From assembly GCF_003202435.1 (NCBI RefSeq), contig NZ_QJHK01000004.1, positions 1-64,000 of the forward strand: a stretch of 64,000 nucleotides of DNA. The letters run 5' to 3'. This document shows, one piece after another, positions 6,821 through 16,405 of the stretch (its first letter is position 1; every line of letters starts with the position of its first letter). The notes under the pieces were generated by a model. It made no database searches. It was not told the DNA's origin and saw nothing but the letters and a program-made list of their open reading frames with translations. The DNA comes from Flavobacterium cheongpyeongense. GTDB taxonomy: Bacteria > Bacteroidota > Bacteroidia > Flavobacteriales > Flavobacteriaceae. Both the position numbers and the translations under genes were made by a program.

Positions 6821-9580
6821 ATGTTAAAAAACAAATCCAAATCGATCTTATTAAAAATTGGAAAATATACCGGAATAACTTTTTTTGTTATTTTAGGATT
6901 ACTTTTTTTGACACCGATTGTTTTTGCCGATAAAATCAAGGAACAGATTAAAAAAACTGCCAATGAAAAATTAAGTGCACAGCTCAATTATTCTGATGTT
7001 TCACTTTCTTTTTTTCATCATTTCCCTTCACTGACCCTAACTTTAAACGATTTAAACCTTAACGGATCAGCACCTTATACAAAGGAAAAATTCATTACCG
7101 CAAAAGAAGTCTCTTTTGGAATTAATGTTGCCAGTCTGATATTTAGCAAAGAAGTCAAAATTGACCAGATTTATTTATCGGATTCGTTTATTAATGTCAG
7201 AGTGAATCAAAAAGGAGCTGCGAATTACAATATCTATAAATCTTCTTCACAGCAGGAAAAATCGAAAGACAGTACAGATACGGCCTTAAAACTGGAAAGA
7301 ATTGAAATTATAAACAGTAAAATAATTTATGATGACCAGTCGACCAAAGTTCATTTTGACGCATTAGGATTCAATTACTTAGGAAAAGGGGATTTAAACA
7401 AAGCTGTTTTCGATTTGTATTCGAAAGCTAAAATTGAAAAACTCAATATTGTTTATGAAGATGAACCGTATTTAATGAATAAAAAGATTGATGCTGATTT
7501 AATAACTAAAATTAATGTAAACTCATTGTCTTTTTATTTCCAGCAAAACAACTTAAAAATCAATCAGCTTTTGGTTGATTTTAAAGGGAATTTTGATTTT
7601 TTAAAAGACGGATACAATATAGATTTTGTTATCAAATCTGACAATAGTGACTTGTATGATGTTTTTACAGCATTCCCTCCAAAATACATTACATGGCTTT
7701 CTAAAACCAAATTAAAAGGAAAAACCAATTTACTTTTTACCCTGAAAGGAAATTATATAGCATCTCAAAAAATTGCGCCTGATTTAAATTTAGATGTAAA
7801 AATAGACAATGGATTTGTGAACTATAACAAAAGTGCTTTTCCGGTTTCAAATTTAAATATTGAAGTAAAAACGACCGTTCCATCTTTAAACCCAGACCTT
7901 TTAATTGTTGATGCTAAAAATTTATCTTTAAATGTAGGCAAGGATTATTTAAAATCTAAATTTTACATGAAAAGCATGAATACTCCTGACATTAATGGTG
8001 ATTTTAAAGCTAAGATTGACCTTGAAAAATTAAATAAAGGTCTTGGAATTCCTGATTTAACATTAAAAGGAATTTTAGTTGGTGACGTTAAAGCAAAAGG
8101 GAAATTTGATCAGAAGAATAAACTTTTTCCAGTTACAAACGGAGTAATTGATTTGAAAAATGGTTATTTAAAAACAAAATATTATCCAAATCCGATTACC
8201 AATATTACTTTAAAAACTAAAATTGAGAATCAAAAAGGGACTTTTCAGGACTTAAAAGTTAATCTGAAACCTGCTCAATTTACTTTTGAAGGAAAACCTG
8301 TTTTTGTACAAGCAGAATTGAGCAATTTTGATGATTTAAATTATGACATCAAAGCAAAAGGTGAACTTGATGTTAAGAAAATATATAAAGTTTTCTCCAA
8401 AAAAGGACTTGATTTAGACGGTTTTGTAAAAGCTGATTTGGCTTTGAAAGGTAAACAAAGCGATGCTGAAAAAGGAAATTACAGAAAATTAAACAACAAA
8501 GGAACCCTTGAACTTAGAAACATAGGAATAGCTTCTGAGTATTTGCCTAAAAAGTTTATAATTAAAGAAGGCTTTTTTAAAATCAATCAGGACAAAATGT
8601 CTTTCAATAACTTTTTGGCGGCTTACGGCCAGTCTGATTTTAAGATGAATGGTTATTTGCAAAATGTTTTTAATTATGCTATCACTAAAACCGGAATCCT
8701 GAAAGGTTCTTTTACGGTTTCAGCACGATATATTAATGTAGATGAGTTTATGTCTATTACGCAGACCAATACATCGGCAACGAAAAACCCGGCTTCAAAA
8801 CCTGAAACAAAACCCACCACAACAAACCAGACAGGAGTTATCATAATTCCGGCCAATTTGAATTTACAGTTAATAGCAAATGCCGAAAACATATATTTTG
8901 ACAAACTTAACCTCCAAAATGCAAAAGGAAATTTAAGCATGAAAAATGGCAAACTTACCATGCAAAATACAGGCTTTAATTTAATTGGCTGTAACGTGAG
9001 CATGAATGGTAATTATCAGTCCACAACATCTCAAAAGGCTAATTTTGATTACGCTATCAAAGCTTCAGATTTTAGTATCAAAAGAGCATATAACGAAATT
9101 GAAGTCTTTAGAAAAATGGCCAGCACCGCCGAAAAAGCGCAAGGAATTGTTTCTTTAGATTACCAATTAAAGGGCAGATTAAATGAAAATATGGAGCCTG
9201 TTTACCCATCTTTAGCAGGAGGCGGAACACTTTCTGTAAAAGATGTAAAATTAAGGGGATTGAAAATGTTTAATGCCGTGAGTAAGAAAACAAGCTCAGA
9301 ATCCATGAAAAATCCTGATGTTTCCAAAGTAGATATTAAAACTAAAATCAAAAATAATATTATAACAATTGAACGTTTTAAATTTAAGTTTGCCGGATTC
9401 AGACCAAGAATTGAAGGAACAACAAGTCTGGACGGAAAACTGAACTTAAAAATGCGTTTAGGACTGCCACCGTTAGGCATATTTGGAATTCCGCTGACTG
9501 TTACCGGAACTCAGAATAACCCAAAAGTAAAAGTGGGACGAAATACTGAAAACCTTGAGGAAACACAAGATACTGAGTAA
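6821..9580 (+). CDS. AsmA-family protein
   Basis: The protein has 919 residues. One N-terminal transmembrane helix (about residues 13-35) leads into a periplasmic region of repeating beta-strand segments. The N-terminal AsmA pattern is clear: KEQIKKTANEKL, then SDVSLSFFHHFPSLTLTLNDL. The C-terminal AsmA_2-like end holds LDGKLNLKMRLGLPPLGIFGIPL and TVTGTQNNPKVKVG. AsmA-like proteins (with TamB and YhdP as relatives) form long grooves thought to help lipids cross between membranes. A Thr/Pro/Lys-rich stretch near residues 650-670 looks like a flexible linker. A terminator-like hairpin follows at 9652-9682. Confidence 0.85.
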   Translation: MLKNKSKSILLKIGKYTGITFFVILGLLFLTPIVFADKIKEQIKKTANEKLSAQLNYSDVSLSFFHHFPSLTLTLNDLNLNGSAPYTKEKFITAKEVSFGINVASLIFSKEVKIDQIYLSDSFINVRVNQKGAANYNIYKSSSQQEKSKDSTDTALKLERIEIINSKIIYDDQSTKVHFDALGFNYLGKGDLNKAVFDLYSKAKIEKLNIVYEDEPYLMNKKIDADLITKINVNSLSFYFQQNNLKINQLLVDFKGNFDFLKDGYNIDFVIKSDNSDLYDVFTAFPPKYITWLSKTKLKGKTNLLFTLKGNYIASQKIAPDLNLDVKIDNGFVNYNKSAFPVSNLNIEVKTTVPSLNPDLLIVDAKNLSLNVGKDYLKSKFYMKSMNTPDINGDFKAKIDLEKLNKGLGIPDLTLKGILVGDVKAKGKFDQKNKLFPVTNGVIDLKNGYLKTKYYPNPITNITLKTKIENQKGTFQDLKVNLKPAQFTFEGKPVFVQAELSNFDDLNYDIKAKGELDVKKIYKVFSKKGLDLDGFVKADLALKGKQSDAEKGNYRKLNNKGTLELRNIGIASEYLPKKFIIKEGFFKINQDKMSFNNFLAAYGQSDFKMNGYLQNVFNYAITKTGILKGSFTVSARYINVDEFMSITQTNTSATKNPASKPETKPTTTNQTGVIIIPANLNLQLIANAENIYFDKLNLQNAKGNLSMKNGKLTMQNTGFNLIGCNVSMNGNYQSTTSQKANFDYAIKASDFSIKRAYNEIEVFRKMASTAEKAQGIVSLDYQLKGRLNENMEPVYPSLAGGGTLSVKDVKLRGLKMFNAVSKKTSSESMKNPDVSKVDIKTKIKNNIITIERFKFKFAGFRPRIEGTTSLDGKLNLKMRLGLPPLGIFGIPLTVTGTQNNPKVKVGRNTENLEETQDTE

Positions 9581-9651
9581 TTTCAATAGCAAAATTCAAT
9601 TGTAATATCAAATTTTAATTTTGGAAATTCCAAATTCCAATCATTAAACAG

Positions 9652-9682
9652 CCTTTGTCAAAGTTTACAAAGGTTTTTCTTT
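9652..9682 (+). terminator. Terminator after the AsmA-like gene
   Basis: CCTTTGT and ACAAAGG form a 7-bp stem, followed by a T-rich run (TTTTTCTTTT). Confidence 0.6.
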
Positions 9683-9792
9683 TATATGTTATCGATACGA
9701 TTCTTGCGATAAATGACCGAAGTGTGAGTGTGCCTTTTAAAATGAAGATATCACTTTATATGGTAAAACAAACTTTGCTATTTTAGCAAATA

Positions 9793-9822
9793 AAAAACCC
9801 GATCTTTTTCAAATCGGGTTTT
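9793..9822. terminator. Bidirectional terminator between converging genes
   Basis: AAACCCGAT and ATCGGGTTT pair around a short loop, with A and T runs on the two sides. It can end both the AsmA-like transcript and the rplU-rpmA transcript. Confidence 0.75.
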
Positions 9823-9843
9823 GTATAATAATTTATCTAATGA

Positions 9844-10104
9844 TTATGCTTCAAATGGAAGGATAGATACATAAGATTTGTTATCTTTTTTCTTTTGGAA
9901 CTTAACAACTCCAGCTACTCTTGCGTGTAGTGTATGATCTTTACTAATGTAAACATTTTCACCTGGATTGTGTTTTGAACCTCTTTGTCTAACGATGATG
10001 TTCCCAGCAATAGCAGCCTGACCACCAAAAATCTTAACGCCTAGACGTTTTGATTCTGATTCTCTACCATTCTTCGAACTACCGACACCTTTCTTGTGAG
10101 CCAT
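9844..10104 (-). CDS. rpmA: 50S ribosomal protein L27 (bL27)
   Basis: The protein has 86 residues. It begins [20 protein letters not shown] and continues [15 protein letters not shown], which are hallmark L27 segments. The N-terminal tail reaches toward the peptidyl-transferase centre of the large subunit. It lies 24 bp downstream of rplU, the usual order rplU-rpmA, and shares its promoter. Confidence 0.97.
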   Translation of the reverse strand: MAHKKGVGSSKNGRESESKRLGVKIFGGQAAIAGNIIVRQRGSKHNPGENVYISKDHTLHARVAGVVKFQKKKDNKSYVSILPFEA

Positions 10105-10128
10105 GACGTATGAGTTTAAATATTGTTA

Positions 10129-10572
10129 TTATTCTTCTTTAGCTTCTTTTTTTGCTTTTGGAGCTGCTGCTTTTTTTGCTTTTGGAGCTGCTTCAGCTTC
10201 AGTAGCCGGAGCTTCTTCTGCTACAACTGCTTTTTTAGCTGCCGCTTTTTTAGTTCCGCCTGCTGCAGTAATACCTTCAATTACAATTTGTGTAAGATAT
10301 TGTCTGTGACCATTTCTTTTTTTGTATCCTTTTCTTCTTTTCTTTTTGAAAACGATAACTTTATCACCTTTTAAGTGTTGTAACACTTTAGCTTCTACTG
10401 AAGCACCTTCTATAGCTGGGGCGCCTAAAGTTACATTTCCGTTGTCATCTAATAAAAGAACTTTGTCAAAAGAAACTTTTGAACCTTCTTCATTAGCCAA
10501 ACGATGAACATAAACCTTTAAGTCTTTGCTTACTTTAAATTGTTGCCCTGCTATCTCTACGATTGCATACAT
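10129..10572 (-). CDS. rplU: 50S ribosomal protein L21 (bL21) with an Ala/Lys-rich tail
   Basis: The first 100 or so residues are standard L21 (YAIVEIAGQQFKV at the start, KKRRKGYKKRNGHRQ near residues 78-92). The usual L21 is about 103 residues; this one has 147 because of a C-terminal extension made of repeated Ala, Lys, Glu and Pro (APKAKKAAAPKAKKEAKEE). Such tails are also known on L21 of other Bacteroidota. First gene of the rplU-rpmA unit, with a strong promoter just upstream. Confidence 0.95.
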   Translation of the reverse strand: MYAIVEIAGQQFKVSKDLKVYVHRLANEEGSKVSFDKVLLLDDNGNVTLGAPAIEGASVEAKVLQHLKGDKVIVFKKKRRKGYKKRNGHRQYLTQIVIEGITAAGGTKKAAAKKAVVAEEAPATEAEAAPKAKKAAAPKAKKEAKEE

Positions 10573-10602
10573 ACCAAATTGATTTATTGATTTTTAAGGT
10601 TG

Positions 10603-10632
10603 CAAATATACAATTAAAAATTTACTGTGCAA
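10603..10632 (-). promoter_or_regulatory. Promoter of rplU-rpmA
   Basis: On the minus strand: TTG, 19 bases, TATATTTG. Both elements match the Bacteroidota consensus exactly. The -7 element ends 31 bases before the rplU ATG. Confidence 0.8.
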
Positions 10633-10846
10633 TCTCTTAATCCAAAAATATTTTTCACGCTTTAAAGTCTGCTTTTCAAGCTGTTTGTTCTCTTTCCTAA
10701 AAACATTCAGAGGTAAAAGATTGTTAAAATACAACCAAAAAAAGCACCTGTTTTTAAATGATGAACAAAAAAACTTATTTTTGGTGTAACATAATCAACT
10801 CTTGAATATCTAATTTAATTTAGATAATTATAAATTATTAATCTTT

Positions 10847-12169
10847 ATGAAAAATTCTATAATGATGTTAAGTGCAGCAATAATGCTCGGTGGAGTAGCT
10901 AGTGCCCAAAAAGTAGCTTTCGAAGAATACAATTTAGACAATGGCCTGCATGTTATTTTACACAATGATCCTTCAGCCCCTGTTGTTATTACTTCTGTAA
11001 TGTACCATGTAGGATCTAAGGACGAGCGCCCGGACCGAACCGGTTTTGCACATTTCTTTGAACATTTATTATTTGAAGGTACCGAAAATATAAAACGTGG
11101 TGAATGGATGAAAATCGTTACCGCAAATGGAGGCGTAAACAATGCAAATACATCCGATGACAGAACCTATTATTATGAAGTTTTTCCATCAAACAGTTTA
11201 GAGCTTGGTTTATGGATGGAATCCGAACGATTGATGCATCCTATTATTAACAAGATTGGTGTTGATACACAAAACGAAGTGGTAAAAGAAGAAAAAAGAA
11301 CCCGTTACGATAATCAGCCTTACGGAAATATTTTAACTGAGGTAAAAAAATACATGTTCAAAAACCACCCTTACCGATGGACAACCATTGGTTCGATGAA
11401 AGATCTTGACGCTGCCACTCTTGAAGAATTCCAGGCTTTTAATAAAAAATTCTATACGCCAAACAATGCCGTTTTGGTTGTTGCCGGAGATTTCGACAAA
11501 ACCAAAACCAAAGAATGGATTCAGAAATATTTTGGACCAATTCCGAAAGGAGAGGTGGTGAAAAAACAAACTTTTACAGAAGAACCGATTGCACAAACGA
11601 TAAAAGCCTCTTACGAAGATCCTAATATTCAGATTCCGATGGTCGTTGCTTCTTACAGAACTCCATCAATGAAAACAAGAGACGCAAGGATTTTAGATCT
11701 GATTTCTTCTTATTTGAGTGATGGAAAAAGCTCAAAATTATACAAAAAAATAGTTGACGATAAAAAAATGGCGCTTCAAATTGGCGCTGTTGGTTTTAAT
11801 CAGGAAGATTACGGAATGTATATTTTGTACGGTTTACCAATGGGAACTTACACAACAGCCGATATCTTAAAAGAAATGGACGAAGAAATCGTAAAAATCC
11901 AAACCGATTTAATTTCAGAGAAAGACTATCAAAAATTACAAAATAAATTCGATAATAATTTCGTAAATGCAAATGCAAGTGTTGAAGGAATCGCAGAAAA
12001 CCTTGCTTCTTATTATTTACTATACGGAGACGTAAACCTAATCAATACAGAAATCGACCTTTACCACTCTATCACACGAGAAGAAATCAGAGAGGTTGCC
12101 AAAAAGTATTTAAACCCTAATCAGCGTTTAATTTTAGATTATGTTCCTTCAAAAAAAGTTCAAAACTAA
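10847..12169 (+). CDS. M16-family zinc peptidase (catalytic member)
   Basis: The protein has 440 residues with an N-terminal signal peptide ending around VASAQ, so it is exported. The inverted zinc motif HFFEH (HxxEH) is at residues 68-72, and the distal glutamate segment NEVVKEEKRTR follows about 75 residues later. This is the active half of a pitrilysin/insulinase-type peptidase. The second gene, starting 10 bp after the stop, encodes the partner that lacks the motif. Such two-gene pairs usually work as a heterodimer in the periplasm, degrading short peptides (family knowledge). Confidence 0.92.
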   Translation: MKNSIMMLSAAIMLGGVASAQKVAFEEYNLDNGLHVILHNDPSAPVVITSVMYHVGSKDERPDRTGFAHFFEHLLFEGTENIKRGEWMKIVTANGGVNNANTSDDRTYYYEVFPSNSLELGLWMESERLMHPIINKIGVDTQNEVVKEEKRTRYDNQPYGNILTEVKKYMFKNHPYRWTTIGSMKDLDAATLEEFQAFNKKFYTPNNAVLVVAGDFDKTKTKEWIQKYFGPIPKGEVVKKQTFTEEPIAQTIKASYEDPNIQIPMVVASYRTPSMKTRDARILDLISSYLSDGKSSKLYKKIVDDKKMALQIGAVGFNQEDYGMYILYGLPMGTYTTADILKEMDEEIVKIQTDLISEKDYQKLQNKFDNNFVNANASVEGIAENLASYYLLYGDVNLINTEIDLYHSITREEIREVAKKYLNPNQRLILDYVPSKKVQN

Positions 12170-12179
12170 GCACCGAACC

Positions 12180-14228
12180 ATGAAAAAAATACATACAATT
12201 TTAATCCTTTTATTCCTTAGCGGAATTATGCAAGCACAAAATCGTCCACAACCCAAACCAGCAAATGCACCAGTAGTCAACATCAAAAAACCACAAACTT
12301 TTGTTTTAGCAAACGGTATGAAAGTTTTGGTGGTTGAAAATCACAAATTACCAAGAGTGAGTTTTAATCTAAAACTGGACAACGCTCCTTTTATTGAAGG
12401 AAAGAAAAAAGGCGTCGATGAGCTAACCAGCAGTTTAATTGGTAACGGAACAAAAAAAACGAACAAAGAAGCGTTTAACGAAGAAATTGACTTTTACGGA
12501 GCCAGCATCAATTTCTCATCATCTGACGCTTACGCAAGTTCTCTTTCGAAATATTCAGGACGTATTTTAGAATTATTAGCGGAAGGTGCCTTACAGCCAA
12601 ATTTTACACAGACGGAATTTGATAAGGAAAAAGCAAAAATGCTGGAAGGACTAAAAGCTGATGAAAAAAGCGTTCCTGCTATTGCCAGCCGTATTGTTGA
12701 TGCTTTGGCTTTTGGAATAAACCATCCTTCCGGAGAATTTGTTTCTGAAGAAACCCTGAAAAATGTCACTCTTGCTGATGTTGAGGCTAACTACAATACT
12801 TATTTTGTACCTGAAAATGCTTATTTAGTTGTAATTGGCGACATTAAATTTAAAGAAACAAAAGCAGCTGTAGAAAAACTTTTTGGAGGATGGAAAAAAC
12901 AAACCACCCCAAAAAATACATATCCAAATCCAGAAAATGTTTCTAAACTTCAGATAGACTTTGTAGATGTTCCAAATGCGGTTCAATCTGAAATTTCGTT
13001 GGTAAATACCGTAAACTTAAAAATGAGCGATCCTGATTTTTTCCCTGCCGTAATCGCAAATCAAATTTTAGGAGGAGATTTCAATAGTTACCTGAATATG
13101 AATTTAAGAGAACAGCATGCCTGGACTTACGGAGCAAGTTCTAATATTGGAAGCGGAAAATACGTAACCAAGTTCAAAGCTTCGTCTGCAGTTCGAAATA
13201 GTGTTACGGATAGTGCTGTTGTTGAATTTGTAAAAGAAATTAAAAGAATCCGGACTGAAAAAGTTTCTGAAGACGTATTAAAAAACGTAAAAGCAGGATA
13301 TATTGGAAGATTTGTAATGCAAGTTGAGAAACCTCAGACTGTTGCACGTTATGCCTTAAATATCGAAACCGAAAAACTTCCGGCTGATTTTTACGAAAAA
13401 TACATTCAGACTATAAATAATGTTACTGCAGATGATATTTATCGTGTATCCAACAAATACTTCGCAATTGATAATATGAGAATTGTAATTGTTGGAAAAG
13501 GATCAGAAGTTATTCCCGGATTGGAAAAACTTCAAATCCCGATTTTTTATTATGATAAATACGGGAATCCAACTGACAAACCTGTTAGTAAAAAAGAAGC
13601 TCCGGCAGGAATTACAGCAAAAACTGTTTTTGACAATTATATCAAAGCAATTGGCGGAGAAAAATCAGTTGTTGCAGTAAAAACATTATTTATGAACGGA
13701 ACTACTACAATTCCGCAGGCTCCATCTCCACTGGCTTTTGTTTCAAAGTTAGATTCGAAAGGAAAAATGATGGTTTCGCTTTCTATGGGAAGTATGGCTT
13801 TGATGAAACAAGTTGTAAACGACAAAGGAGCTTATATTGAACAACAAGGACAACGCAAAAATCTGGAAGGAACAGATTTAGCCGAAATGAAGGCAAACGC
13901 AACTCCCTTTGAAGAGTTACAATTAAACAAAAGAACAGATCTAACTGTAAGCGGAATTGAACAAATAAACGGTAATGATGCTTACGCCATAAAAGACGGA
14001 AAAACGATTTACTTCTATGATGTAAAATCAGGGCTAAAAGTAGCCGAAACGAAAGTAAAAGAACAAAGCGGACAATCGACTACACAAACCACCTATTTTA
14101 ATGATTATAAAGAAGTAAAAGGAGTAAAAGTCCCTTTTAACCTAATACAAAATGCAGGTTTTGAATTAGACATTAAAATGTCTGATATTAAAATAAATGA
14201 AGGAGTTACAGAGAAGGATTTTCTTTAA
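12180..14228 (+). CDS. M16-family peptidase-like partner with a C-terminal LolA-like domain
   Basis: The reading frame is open from 12141, but the ATG at 12180 gives a clean signal peptide (MKKIHTILILLFLSGIMQAQ) and lies 10 bp after the previous stop, so I use it. Residues of about 35-460 form two M16 domains. The place of the HxxEH motif is taken by TSSLIGNGTK..., so this half is not a zinc peptidase and should be the non-catalytic partner. The last 190 or so residues, after a Pro/Lys linker, begin VFDNYIKAIGGEKSVVAVKTL and resemble a LolA-like lipoprotein-carrier fold. Length 682 residues. Confidence 0.88.
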   Translation: MKKIHTILILLFLSGIMQAQNRPQPKPANAPVVNIKKPQTFVLANGMKVLVVENHKLPRVSFNLKLDNAPFIEGKKKGVDELTSSLIGNGTKKTNKEAFNEEIDFYGASINFSSSDAYASSLSKYSGRILELLAEGALQPNFTQTEFDKEKAKMLEGLKADEKSVPAIASRIVDALAFGINHPSGEFVSEETLKNVTLADVEANYNTYFVPENAYLVVIGDIKFKETKAAVEKLFGGWKKQTTPKNTYPNPENVSKLQIDFVDVPNAVQSEISLVNTVNLKMSDPDFFPAVIANQILGGDFNSYLNMNLREQHAWTYGASSNIGSGKYVTKFKASSAVRNSVTDSAVVEFVKEIKRIRTEKVSEDVLKNVKAGYIGRFVMQVEKPQTVARYALNIETEKLPADFYEKYIQTINNVTADDIYRVSNKYFAIDNMRIVIVGKGSEVIPGLEKLQIPIFYYDKYGNPTDKPVSKKEAPAGITAKTVFDNYIKAIGGEKSVVAVKTLFMNGTTTIPQAPSPLAFVSKLDSKGKMMVSLSMGSMALMKQVVNDKGAYIEQQGQRKNLEGTDLAEMKANATPFEELQLNKRTDLTVSGIEQINGNDAYAIKDGKTIYFYDVKSGLKVAETKVKEQSGQSTTQTTYFNDYKEVKGVKVPFNLIQNAGFELDIKMSDIKINEGVTEKDFL

Positions 14229-14271
14229 GTATCTGAGTTACTAAGATGCTGAGATTCTAAGATTTTTTTTT

Positions 14272-14307
14272 AACAGAAAGGCTGTCGTAACTGACAGCCT
14301 TTCTGTT
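14272..14307 (+). terminator. Terminator after the M16 pair
   Basis: AACAGAAAGGCTGTC pairs perfectly with GACAGCCTTTCTGTT over 15 bp, with a 6-base loop and a flanking T-run on the 5' side. Only a short T-run follows on the plus strand, so it could also act on the minus-strand transmembrane transporter transcript. Confidence 0.6.
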
Positions 14308-14325
14308 TAACTCATATTGTTTTTT

Positions 14326-14392
14326 TGTCAAGCTGAGCGGAGTCGAAGCGAGTTCCAATGGATAATAATCTTTGACTTCGCTCAAGGTGACA
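14326..14392. repeat. Inverted repeat near the DMT transporter
   Basis: Positions 14326-14348 and 14371-14392 are imperfect reverse complements (TGTCAAGCTGAGCGGAGTCGAAG against TTTGACTTCGCTCAAGGTGACA). This AGCTGAGCGGAGTCGAAG palindrome type is, from memory, frequent between genes in Bacteroidota. Confidence 0.65.
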
Positions 14393-14439
14393 CGACAACA
14401 ACATTTTACATCTCACAAAAACCATTTCACAGCCAAAAA

Positions 14440-15306
14440 TTATTTTTTAGCCGACAAATAAACCCCAATTAAAATAACAAAAGCACCAAAAAACTGAATA
14501 GGCGTTAACATTTCATTATCCAGCAATCCCCAAAAAAAGGCCACTATTGGAATCAGATACGTTACGGAGGTCGCAAATACAGGCGAGGACATCTGAATAA
14601 GTTTAAAAAACAATACATTTGCAATTCCGGTTCCTAAAATACCCAAAATCATTACAAACAAAACAGCATGTTGTGTTACTTCCAGATTTATTTTTTGTGT
14701 AAAATCTGTTGTGCCTAAAATAAGTAAAGCAGGTAAAAGCAAAATTGCAAAATTTCCTGTTGTAATACTCAACGAATTCAGATCGGAAAGATATTTTTTT
14801 ATCAGATTCACATTAACAGCGTAACAAAGAGAGGCTGCAACTACAAAAATCAAATAATAATAATTTTGCCCCGCATCATTTGAAGCACCGCTTAAAATCA
14901 ACAACAAACAACCTATAAGTCCGATAAAAACTCCTATGCCCTGACGTTTTTTAAACTCAACTCCGAAAAAAATTATCCCTAAAATCAGTGTATTTAAAGG
15001 TGTTAATGAATTCAGGATTGCTACAATCGAACTATCAATCTGAGTTTCGGCAATAGCAAAAAAGAACGCTGGAATAAATGTTCCAGAAAATGAAGTTAGA
15101 GCCACAAATTTCCATTGCCGAAGTGAGATTTTCTTCAAACTTGAAAATCCTACTATCAGCAAGAACAAAGCCGCAAAAATAATTCGGAGCGAGCCTACCT
15201 GAATTGCCGTTAATCCAACCAATCCTCTTTTTATCAAAATAAAAGAGCTTCCCCAAATTAGCGAAAGCAGGAATAAATAAAACCACTTTAATTGTTTTGC
15301 ATCCAT
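14440..15306 (-). CDS. DMT-superfamily (EamA) transporter
   Basis: The protein has 288 residues with about ten hydrophobic membrane segments arranged as two EamA repeats. The first repeat opens with LSLIWGSSFILIKRGLVGLTAIQVG and the second with the SLCYAVNVNLIKKYLSDLN segment; both are typical of drug/metabolite exporters of the inner membrane. The cargo cannot be predicted. It stands alone on the minus strand, divergent from the HMA lipoprotein gene. Confidence 0.88.
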   Translation of the reverse strand: MDAKQLKWFYLFLLSLIWGSSFILIKRGLVGLTAIQVGSLRIIFAALFLLIVGFSSLKKISLRQWKFVALTSFSGTFIPAFFFAIAETQIDSSIVAILNSLTPLNTLILGIIFFGVEFKKRQGIGVFIGLIGCLLLILSGASNDAGQNYYYLIFVVAASLCYAVNVNLIKKYLSDLNSLSITTGNFAILLLPALLILGTTDFTQKINLEVTQHAVLFVMILGILGTGIANVLFFKLIQMSSPVFATSVTYLIPIVAFFWGLLDNEMLTPIQFFGAFVILIGVYLSAKK

Positions 15307-15364
15307 AAACCGAATTTTGATACAAATTTGTACTATTTTTAGGAACTGACCTTCTGATTTTTAT

Positions 15365-15372
15365 TAATTTTG
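15365..15372 (+). promoter_or_regulatory. Promoter -7 box of the HMA lipoprotein gene
   Basis: TAATTTTG matches TAnnTTTG exactly, 34 bases before the ATG at 15407. No good TTG at -33. Confidence 0.5.
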
Positions 15373-15406
15373 CAACAAATAATATTGACGTCTAAAATTA
15401 TACATA

Positions 15407-15787
15407 ATGAAAATCACAAAAATACTCGTATCATTAACAATTGCCGGTCTGGTATTGGTAAGCTGCAAAAAAGAAGAAGATAAAAGTTTGGCAGTCGCAA
15501 AAGGCGAAAAAACAGAAACTCCAAAAGAGCATAAACCAATTGCAGCAGAAAATGTACAGACCGCGAGTTTTACAATCGAAGGAATGACCTGTGCTGTTGG
15601 ATGCGCTAAAACTATCGAAGAAGAATTAGCAAATCTTGACGGTGTAGAAAAAGCCGCTGTTGATTTCGACAAAAAAACAGCAACTGTAACTTTTGACAAA
15701 ACCATTCAAAATACTGAATCTTTGACAAAAGTGGTTCAGGAAACCGGAGACGGAAAAACATATAAGGTTTCTAATTTTAAATCGTAA
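15407..15787 (+). CDS. Lipoprotein with a heavy-metal-associated (HMA) domain
   Basis: The protein has 126 residues. The signal peptide ends LVLVSC (lipidated Cys20), followed by a charged linker and one HMA domain (about residues 53-122). The metal loop reads GMTCAVGCAKTI: the two cysteines (62 and 66) are separated by three residues, not the two of the classical CxxC loop of copper chaperones. The rest fits the ferredoxin-like HMA fold (VEKAAVDFDKKTATVTFD). It is therefore a periplasmic or outer-membrane metal-binding lipoprotein; copper is the usual ligand but the altered loop makes this uncertain. A strong terminator follows. Confidence 0.85.
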   Translation: MKITKILVSLTIAGLVLVSCKKEEDKSLAVAKGEKTETPKEHKPIAAENVQTASFTIEGMTCAVGCAKTIEEELANLDGVEKAAVDFDKKTATVTFDKTIQNTESLTKVVQETGDGKTYKVSNFKS

Positions 15788-15803
15788 TTATCAACTCTCA
15801 AAC

Positions 15804-15836
15804 AAAAAACGGCGCTCAATCTGAACGCCGTTTTTT
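15804..15836. terminator. Bidirectional terminator between HMA lipoprotein and gldD
   Basis: AAAAAACGGCG and CGCCGTTTTTT form a perfect 11-bp stem around an 11-base loop, with A and T runs usable on both strands. Confidence 0.85.
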
Positions 15837-15843
15837 GTATAAT

Positions 15844-16404
15844 CTACTTCCACTTTAAGGTTTCCATCAGCCTCTGCATATCATTTTTGATATAACTCGC
15901 TGCGGGCATGATTGAATCAAAATTTGGTTTTGTGTAAAAATAAACCGATCCTGTTATAAAGTGCTTTGTACTGTCAGTAACATAAAATTGTGAGTTGGTT
16001 GCCGCATTTCCGTTTACCTGATAAAACATTCCGTATACTTTTTTGGAGGGATTTAAATACGGCTGTTCTAATATATCATCTGCTTTGATAACATGTTCAT
16101 ACGTTAGTTTTTGGGCATCTCTAAGCAATTTATCAATATTATTATGTACAGGTTTATAGGTTAAATAAATAGTGGCTTTCATTTTTGGATACGTAATGGC
16201 AAAACCACACTCTTTTTCACCTTTAATTACTGCTGCTTCATTCATTTGAAAAGAAAACGGACACGTATTTTCGAAGTTTACATATTTAGCTTCCGGATAA
16301 TCCAATCGCAAAAAACCGGCAGGTTTAGGCAGTACATCGTCTTTACAGCTTGCAACAGTCAGTCCTATTAAAATTACGGCCAACCACATTGTTTTTTTTA
16401 ACAT
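15844..16404 (-). CDS. gldD: Gliding motility lipoprotein GldD
   Basis: The protein has 186 residues with an SPII signal peptide (LTVASC, Cys20). The mature part (GFLRLDYPEAKYVNFENTCPFSF, then SVYFYTKPNFDSIMPAASYI) matches my memory of GldD. GldD is required for gliding on surfaces in F. johnsoniae. The order here, read along the minus strand, is mutY, ssb, gldE, gldD, the known arrangement of that locus. The gldD start lies one base after the gldE stop, so the two are translated together. Confidence 0.93.
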   Translation of the reverse strand: MLKKTMWLAVILIGLTVASCKDDVLPKPAGFLRLDYPEAKYVNFENTCPFSFQMNEAAVIKGEKECGFAITYPKMKATIYLTYKPVHNNIDKLLRDAQKLTYEHVIKADDILEQPYLNPSKKVYGMFYQVNGNAATNSQFYVTDSTKHFITGSVYFYTKPNFDSIMPAASYIKNDMQRLMETLKWK

Positions 16405-16405
16405 C

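Noticed and set aside
10103..10374. Two plus-strand ORFs rich in Phe, Ala and Ser opposite rplU
   Set aside because: They are reverse readings of the Ala/Lys-rich tail of L21.
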